Below, in pieces: positions 15,059 through 18,808 of a DNA stretch of 18,808 nt. Positions within the stretch are counted from its first letter, which is position 1. Every line of letters starts with the position of its first letter. The notes beneath the pieces are model-generated. The model searched no databases. It was not told the origin of the DNA and saw only the letters and a program-made list of their open reading frames with translations. The stretch lies in contig JBFFLX010000063.1 in assembly GCA_041554435.1 (NCBI GenBank), positions 1 through 18,808 of the forward strand, written 5' to 3'. The position numbers and the translations under genes are program-made. Source of the stretch: BM524 sp041554435. GTDB lineage: Bacteria > Bacteroidota > Bacteroidia > Bacteroidales > F082.

Positions 15059-16072
15059 ATGATTACAAAGCCTGATTTCAACTTAAAAGAATATAATACT
15101 CTGGGAATAAATGCCAGAGCAAAGTGTTGTATACAAGTAGAATACGATGAAGAATTAAATATTCTTTTCAAGGAAGGAAAGCTTGAAAGCAATATTCTTA
15201 TTATTGGAGAGGCAAGCAATATCTTATTTAAATCAGATTTTGATGGTATAGTTTTAATGATCAACACTAAAGGAATTGAAATTTTTAGTGAAACTAAGAA
15301 CGAAATTATCCTGGAAGTTAAATCGGGAGAAAACTGGAATAATCTGGTTGACTATACGGTAAAAAACAAATACTGGGGAATAGAAAACCTGAGTATGATA
15401 CCGGGAAATGTTGGGGCAGCACCAATTCAAAATATAGGTGCATATGGAACAGAACTTAAGGATGTGTTTGTGAGCCTGGATGCCTTCGATACTCAAACTG
15501 GACAAATAACTACTTTTAATAAGGAAGAATGCAAATTTGATTACCGCGATAGTATTTTCAAATCGGAACATAAGGGAAGGTATATTGTTTTAAGTATTAA
15601 AATAAAACTCTCCAAAACTCCTAAGCCAAACATTTCATATAAAGCACTAAAGGATTATTTTAGAGAAAATGCTGAAAAAACCTTAAGCATAGAGAATATT
15701 CAGGAGGCTGTAAACATAGTACGAAGCAGCAAACTTCCTGATCCTAAAAAAATTAAAAATAGCGGTAGCTTCTTTAAAAACCCAATTATTGATAATTCAA
15801 AAGCCAAAGAATTAAAAAGAAAATACCCTGATATACCTCTTTACAAGGTTGGTAATGATAGCACAAAAGTTGCTGCCGGATGGCTCATTGAAAAGGCAGG
15901 TTGGAAAGGAAAACGATTTGGTGATGCCGGAGTTCATAAAAATCAGGCATTGGTTTTAGTTAATTATGGAAATGCTAGCGGAGAAGAAATGCTTAAACTT
16001 TCGCAAAAAATAGCGACTGACATTCAAAATAAATTCGGAATAAAACTAGAAAGGGAAGTCTGGGTTATTTAG
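15059..16072 (+). CDS. murB: UDP-N-acetylenolpyruvoylglucosamine reductase (type I MurB)
   Basis: MurB reduces UDP-GlcNAc-enolpyruvate to UDP-MurNAc with NADPH, using bound FAD, in cytoplasmic peptidoglycan precursor synthesis. It has 337 residues, normal for type I. The motifs are NTLGINARAK (13-22), IPGNVGAAPIQNIGAYGTE (114-132), FDYRDSIFK (160-168, with the catalytic Arg at 163), GSFFKNP (236-242, with the proton-donor Ser at 237) and a C-terminal Glu-rich LEREVW. An oddity is that the FAD-phosphate loop, usually GxGSN, reads IGEASNILF (49-57). The TAG stop overlaps the TAA of the convergent NTF2-like gene (16069-16072). The gene is probably transcribed from the nearby TACTTTTG element. 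Confidence 0.95.
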   Translation: MITKPDFNLKEYNTLGINARAKCCIQVEYDEELNILFKEGKLESNILIIGEASNILFKSDFDGIVLMINTKGIEIFSETKNEIILEVKSGENWNNLVDYTVKNKYWGIENLSMIPGNVGAAPIQNIGAYGTELKDVFVSLDAFDTQTGQITTFNKEECKFDYRDSIFKSEHKGRYIVLSIKIKLSKTPKPNISYKALKDYFRENAEKTLSIENIQEAVNIVRSSKLPDPKKIKNSGSFFKNPIIDNSKAKELKRKYPDIPLYKVGNDSTKVAAGWLIEKAGWKGKRFGDAGVHKNQALVLVNYGNASGEEMLKLSQKIATDIQNKFGIKLEREVWVI

Positions 16073-16518
16073 TTCTTTCTTGCAGATGAAGTGTGGTCAC
16101 TTATAATTTTCCAATCATTGTCAAACTTATGTAGCCTCAGAGTAAACAAACCATGCGGACTATCACTTTTTCGAAAAAGTTGCCATCTGCCAAAAACAAC
16201 AGCATCAGTTTTATTAATGATTTCAACGTTTAATTCAGTAAAATGAAGTTCTCCCATACTTTCCTTGTCGGGATATGATTTTTTATAATTTGACAATGTT
16301 TTTTCCCAGCCAAAGGTTATTTTGTCGCCTGAGGCAAAACGAAGTTGTTCCGATTTCCAGTAGCCTTGCATATAAGCCTCTATATCTCCTGAGTTCCAGT
16401 CGTTTTGTTGCTTATCAATTACGGCAAGTATATTTTTTGTTTCAATAATTTCTGAATTCTGATTATTGCAGGATATCCAAATAAATATTGGTAAAACGAA
16501 AAGAAGAAATTTATTCAT
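16069..16518 (-). CDS. NTF2-like (DUF4440/SnoaL-type) lipoprotein
   Basis: A 149-residue protein. A hydrophobic signal (FLLFVLPIFIW) ends in ISC (Cys 17), followed by NNQNSE, so it is likely a lipoprotein. The mature part looks like a cone-shaped NTF2/DUF4440 fold: an N-terminal helix IDKQQNDWNSGDIEAYMQGY, then FGWEKTLSNYKKSYPD, and C-terminal strands GLFTLRLHKFDNDWKIISDH. Such domains often bind small molecules or act as accessory subunits; the ligand is unknown. The ATG overlaps the stop of the upstream RdhA-like gene in ATGA (16515-16518), so it is probably coupled to it. The -3 Trp in the lipobox is unusual. Confidence 0.8.
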   Translation of the reverse strand: MNKFLLFVLPIFIWISCNNQNSEIIETKNILAVIDKQQNDWNSGDIEAYMQGYWKSEQLRFASGDKITFGWEKTLSNYKKSYPDKESMGELHFTELNVEIINKTDAVVFGRWQLFRKSDSPHGLFTLRLHKFDNDWKIISDHTSSARKN

Positions 16519-17873
16519 ATATCAAGATCTTTAGGAATTTCCTTTGAAACAGGCTGTCGTCCATAAAAAATATTATCCATTTTCAGGGCTAATCGCCTGA
16601 AGATATAATTGTTTTCAATACCTTTTCTCACAATATTATGAAGAACATTATCCTCATGAGAATACGGACAAACACTCATACAACGTCCACAATCAGTACC
16701 CAGTTTGCACCATAAAGTAAAACAGGCTTCCTGGTTTATTTTCCACCTCTTCACTCCATCAATTTCTTCCATATCGTCGAAAGAAATTGCATTGGAAGGA
16801 CAAGATTCAGCACACTTTTTACAAATAGTACAGAAATCGATAACTGAAAAATCTGGTTTTGGCTCATCAATAACCAATGGAATATTTGTTGTTACTACTC
16901 CTATTCTTACTCTAGGCCCTTTAGTTGGTGTAATAAGCAAACCCATTCTGCCAATTTCTCCCAGGCCCGCATCTCTTGCAACCAGAGGACATACAACTTC
17001 ATAATTCCCATCTATATGTGCTCTGGCTTCATAGCCAAGGTTTCTAATGAAATTTGCCAGTTGTATCGCTATCTTCCCCGACTCCAGATATTGCTGTGCC
17101 GATTCCATTACAATGCTTGCTTTTGGGGCAGCATCCACCATGGCTTTATTCATTTCCACTGTAAAAGCTATGGCAAATTTGTGCTTTGCTTTGTAGGGTT
17201 TGTCTCTTCTTTCTCTGCGACCCCCATAACTATAAACATGATAGTCATGTAAGGCTGTAATTCCACAATCGATGGCACCTAACTTCTTCGACCATTTTTT
17301 AATATACTTTGAAATCTCCTCAGCCTCAACCTCAGCCTTAACCTCAGCCTTAACCTCGGCCTCAACCTTATCATAAAAGGCTTCAACAGCCTGAAAACCC
17401 GCATCAGCGGAAGCAAAATGTATGGGGTTATACTGACTCGATTTAGGATTTAATAAACCGGGTAATATTCTGAATTCACCATCAGATTTTTGAAAATTTT
17501 TATTTGTAGAATAATATTTTTCAAACTCCTTGCTTCCCTCTTTAAGTTCTCTTCTTGAAAACATGGTATCCCTCTCATCAATTTGAGAGGATGGCACTGC
17601 AAGTTTATAATTATTTTTCTTTTCAAAAGGCAATAGTAGCAGCAATCCGATAATTGTAATACTTAGTAATATGGCAAGTATTATACTTATTATCAATATA
17701 TTATGCGTAAACGCTATTAGAAATGAAATGCTTAATATTAATAAACCCAGGTTTATAAACTTACGATATGCAAAGGGTTCGTTCTCATTTTTTGAGACAT
17801 AAGCAGCCCAGAGGAAAAAGCCGGCATATAAAATTCCAAAGCCAAAAAGTGCAATTTCCAGGGCCTTTAACAT
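16515..17873 (-). CDS. Membrane-anchored reductive-dehalogenase-like (RdhA superfamily) Fe-S/corrinoid protein
   Basis: A 452-residue protein. Three hydrophobic segments are at about 5-26, 39-57 and 60-82; they replace the Tat signal found on classical respiratory RdhA. Then come ERDTMFSRREL (100-110), HKFAIAFTVEMN (231-242), ESAQQYLESG (257-266) and AGLGEIGRMGLLITPTKGPR (302-321), which match the corrinoid-binding core of RdhA. Two [4Fe-4S] sets follow: C348/C351/C354/C358P and C384 with C395/C398/C402P (DCGRCMSVCPYS). This is closer to RdhA than to QueG. Positive charges in the first loop and after helix 3 suggest a cytoplasmic catalytic domain. Residues about 169-186 are a VEAEVKAE-type repeat encoded by a 12-bp minisatellite. 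No rdhB-like gene is nearby. The physiological substrate is unknown; dehalogenation is possible but not shown. It starts 3 bp after the superoxide reductase gene. Confidence 0.85.
   Translation of the reverse strand: MLKALEIALFGFGILYAGFFLWAAYVSKNENEPFAYRKFINLGLLILSISFLIAFTHNILIISIILAILLSITIIGLLLLLPFEKKNNYKLAVPSSQIDERDTMFSRRELKEGSKEFEKYYSTNKNFQKSDGEFRILPGLLNPKSSQYNPIHFASADAGFQAVEAFYDKVEAEVKAEVKAEVEAEEISKYIKKWSKKLGAIDCGITALHDYHVYSYGGRRERRDKPYKAKHKFAIAFTVEMNKAMVDAAPKASIVMESAQQYLESGKIAIQLANFIRNLGYEARAHIDGNYEVVCPLVARDAGLGEIGRMGLLITPTKGPRVRIGVVTTNIPLVIDEPKPDFSVIDFCTICKKCAESCPSNAISFDDMEEIDGVKRWKINQEACFTLWCKLGTDCGRCMSVCPYSHEDNVLHNIVRKGIENNYIFRRLALKMDNIFYGRQPVSKEIPKDLDI
17319..17366 (-). repeat. Four-copy 12-bp minisatellite inside the RdhA-like gene
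   Basis: On the plus strand the units are CTCAGCCTCAAC, CTCAGCCTTAAC, CTCAGCCTTAAC and CTCGGCCTCAAC, back to back. On the coding strand they give Val-(E/K)-Ala-Glu units. Because 12 is a multiple of three, copy-number changes would lengthen or shorten the protein by four residues without shifting the frame. Confidence 0.9.
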
Positions 17874-17876
17874 CTT

Positions 17877-18293
17877 CTAAACTTCAAATTCTGTTACCCA
17901 AAAGTCGTGTTTATTACAAAAACTGGTTGCATAGAGTTTGCCTGTTGTTCCGGCAGGAAGTTCATACGAAGAAACAGCCTCAGGATAATTTGAATAAAAA
18001 GTTTCTGAACCAATTACCTGTCCATCTGCAGTAACAAGGGTATGACGCACTATATAATGTCTATCCGACATAGGATGATCGGTGGTAAGAGTAACTTTAT
18101 TTCCCTCTATTTCTACTATTGGGGCATGACTACCAATTTTTTCATCCCACATACCGGGCTCGTCCTTGGTGTAGATAATTCCTTTGGTCGAATCTACTTT
18201 TACTGATTGCTTAGCAGCCAAAGCGGCTGGAGTTATTGCCATTCCTCCGGCAACAACTAATGTAGTTTTTAAAAATTTTCTCCTGTTTGTCAT
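17877..18293 (-). CDS. Tat-exported superoxide reductase (neelaredoxin/desulfoferrodoxin-like)
   Basis: A 138-residue protein with a twin-arginine signal (TNRRKFLKTTLVV, residues 2-14) and a probable cleavage site after AALAA near residue 27. The mature domain is the mononuclear iron centre of superoxide reductase, which reduces superoxide to peroxide. All five expected ligands are present: H56 (SHAP), H73 and H79 (DHPMSDRHYI), and C126 and H129 (SFCNKHDFW). The classical EKH sequence is spaced out here as EKIGSH (51-56). There is no N-terminal Cys4 rubredoxin-like iron site, so it is neelaredoxin-type rather than two-iron desulfoferrodoxin. Periplasmic location is inferred from the Tat signal. 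The ATG at 18293 is supported by the signal peptide. It is the first gene of a three-gene unit; the RdhA-like gene follows after 3 bp. Confidence 0.9.
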   Translation of the reverse strand: MTNRRKFLKTTLVVAGGMAITPAALAAKQSVKVDSTKGIIYTKDEPGMWDEKIGSHAPIVEIEGNKVTLTTDHPMSDRHYIVRHTLVTADGQVIGSETFYSNYPEAVSSYELPAGTTGKLYATSFCNKHDFWVTEFEV

Positions 18294-18315
18294 AATAAAG
18301 TATTTTTTTAGACTT

Positions 18316-18323
18316 CAAAATTA
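18316..18323 (-). promoter_or_regulatory. Putative -7 element (TAATTTTG) for the superoxide reductase operon
   Basis: A minus-strand match to TAnnTTTG, 22 bases upstream of the ATG at 18293. The -33 position is weak. No other promoter-like site is seen before the two downstream genes, which fits one transcript for all three. Confidence 0.45.
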
Positions 18324-18362
18324 TGAAAAATAAATGACAGATTATTTAAAATGATTCTTAAT

Positions 18363-18376
18363 AAACCTTAAGGTTT
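18363..18376. repeat. 14-bp perfect palindrome AAACCTTAAGGTTT
   Basis: A self-complementary 14-mer 40 bp upstream of the proposed -7 element of the superoxide reductase operon. The position suits an operator for a dimeric regulator, but no regulator gene is visible and its function is unproven. Confidence 0.45.
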
Positions 18377-18430
18377 TATAAATATTGGTTTAATAATAAA
18401 GTACCTTTAATAACAGCAAAGTTTAATAGG

Positions 18431-18470
18431 AACGCGGATGACGCGGATCAAACGGATTTTCGCGGATTCA
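18431..18470. repeat. Degenerate CGGAT array, 9-10 bp period
   Basis: CGGAT occurs at 18435, 18444, 18453 and 18463, mostly preceded by CG or A(A). The local GC content is clearly above that of the flanking intergenic DNA. Similar helical-period ACGCGGAT-type arrays are common between genes in diverse bacterial genomes; no function is assigned here. Confidence 0.7.
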
Positions 18471-18481
18471 ATTTCATTTTT

Positions 18482-18636
18482 TTAGCCACCAAGACTCCAA
18501 GGCACGAAGTAACACAAAGGGTTCTGGTGATACACAAGACTAATTTGGAATACCAAATTTATTTTCTTTGACCAAACGAACCTGCATCATGCGTCATGCA
18601 ACCATGCCTACGTTACACTTCGGCAGGCAAGCCTGT
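18482..18636. repeat. 155-bp intergenic repeat, copy 1
   Basis: The unit runs from TTAGCCACCAAGACTC to GGCAGGCAAGCCTGT. By hand it aligns without gaps to 18654-18808 with about 19 mismatches (about 88% identity). The left end has a helical-period AAG/ACGAAG pattern; the right end has the palindrome CAGGC-AA-GCCTG (18625-18636). No open reading frame of useful length is present. Confidence 0.9.
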
Positions 18637-18653
18637 AAATTTTTTATACTCAA

Positions 18654-18808
18654 TTAGCCACCAAGACTCAAAGTCACGAAGAAACACTAAGGGTTCCGGT
18701 TAGAAGAAAAACTAATTTGGAATACATAATTTATTTTTTTTGGCTAAACGAACCTGCAACATGGGTCATGCAACCATGCCTACGTTACACTTTGGCAGGC
18801 AAGCCTGT
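18654..18808. repeat. 155-bp intergenic repeat, copy 2 (reaches the window edge)
   Basis: Second direct copy, 172 bp downstream of copy 1, with a 17-bp AT-rich spacer (18637-18653). The left and right ends are the most conserved; most differences are in the middle. The window stops exactly at the end of the unit, so more copies may follow. Confidence 0.9.

Noticed and set aside
16515..17873. Epoxyqueuosine reductase (QueG)
   Set aside because: The HKFAIAFTVEMN, AGLGEIGRMGLLITP and DCGRCMSVCPYS pattern and the N-terminal helices fit the RdhA superfamily better.
18625..18648. Rho-independent terminator (CAGGCAAGCCTG followed by a T-run)
   Set aside because: The stem leaves only a 2-4 base loop, the T-run is interrupted by AAA, and no gene reads toward it; it is part of the repeat unit, and copy 2 ends at the window edge so its T-run cannot be checked.
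18482..18808. CRISPR array
   Set aside because: There are only two 155-bp units with a 17-bp AT-rich spacer, the repeat is far too long, and no cas gene is present.

Overview
The window looks like chromosomal DNA of an anaerobic or facultatively anaerobic Bacteroidota species, most likely near Bacteroidales/Marinilabiliales. It is AT-rich. Several genes are preceded by the Bacteroidota -7 element TAnnTTTG. It carries a type B T9SS sorting (CHU_C) domain, lipoproteins with acidic residues after the lipid cysteine, and the Bacteroidota rnf order B-C-D-G-E-A behind an rseC gene. The genus cannot be fixed from the sequence alone.

Layout. (1) 2-2644 (+): 3' part of a large secreted protein with a propeller-like N-terminus, a PKD domain, six tandem Ig-like repeats and a T9SS sorting domain. 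(2) 2736-4534 (-): nadC and a YihY/BrkB-type membrane protein gene, overlapping by four bases. (3) 4638-6035 (+): an unrecognised lipoprotein and a short-chain dehydrogenase. (4) 6125-12029 (+): rseC, a 265-bp leader region with a strong inverted repeat, then the complete rnfBCDGEA set for a ferredoxin:NAD+ oxidoreductase ion pump. (5) 12084-12749 (+): ftsE-type ATPase gene with its own promoter. (6) 12746-14975 (-): two overlapping GT-B glycosyltransferase genes. (7) 15059-16072 (+): murB. (8) 16069-18293 (-): a tightly packed three-gene unit encoding a Tat-exported superoxide reductase, a membrane-anchored reductive-dehalogenase-like Fe-S/corrinoid protein and an NTF2-like lipoprotein. (9) 18294-18808: no gene; holds the promoter of unit 8, a 14-bp palindrome, a CGGAT decamer-type array and two copies of a 155-bp repeat running to the window edge.

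How it fits together. Rnf couples reduced ferredoxin and NAD(H) to ion transport; RseC next to it resembles factors tied to redox sensing and envelope stress. Wall and envelope functions (murB, ftsE, glycosyltransferases, lipoproteins, YihY) surround it. The most unusual unit is the sor / TM-anchored RdhA-like / NTF2-lipoprotein operon. It has no rdhB anchor gene, and its catalytic gene contains a 12-bp minisatellite. The region is very compact: two convergent gene pairs share a TTAG quartet as overlapping stop codons, several genes overlap in the same direction, and ftsE and murB appear to be transcribed with almost no 5' leader.
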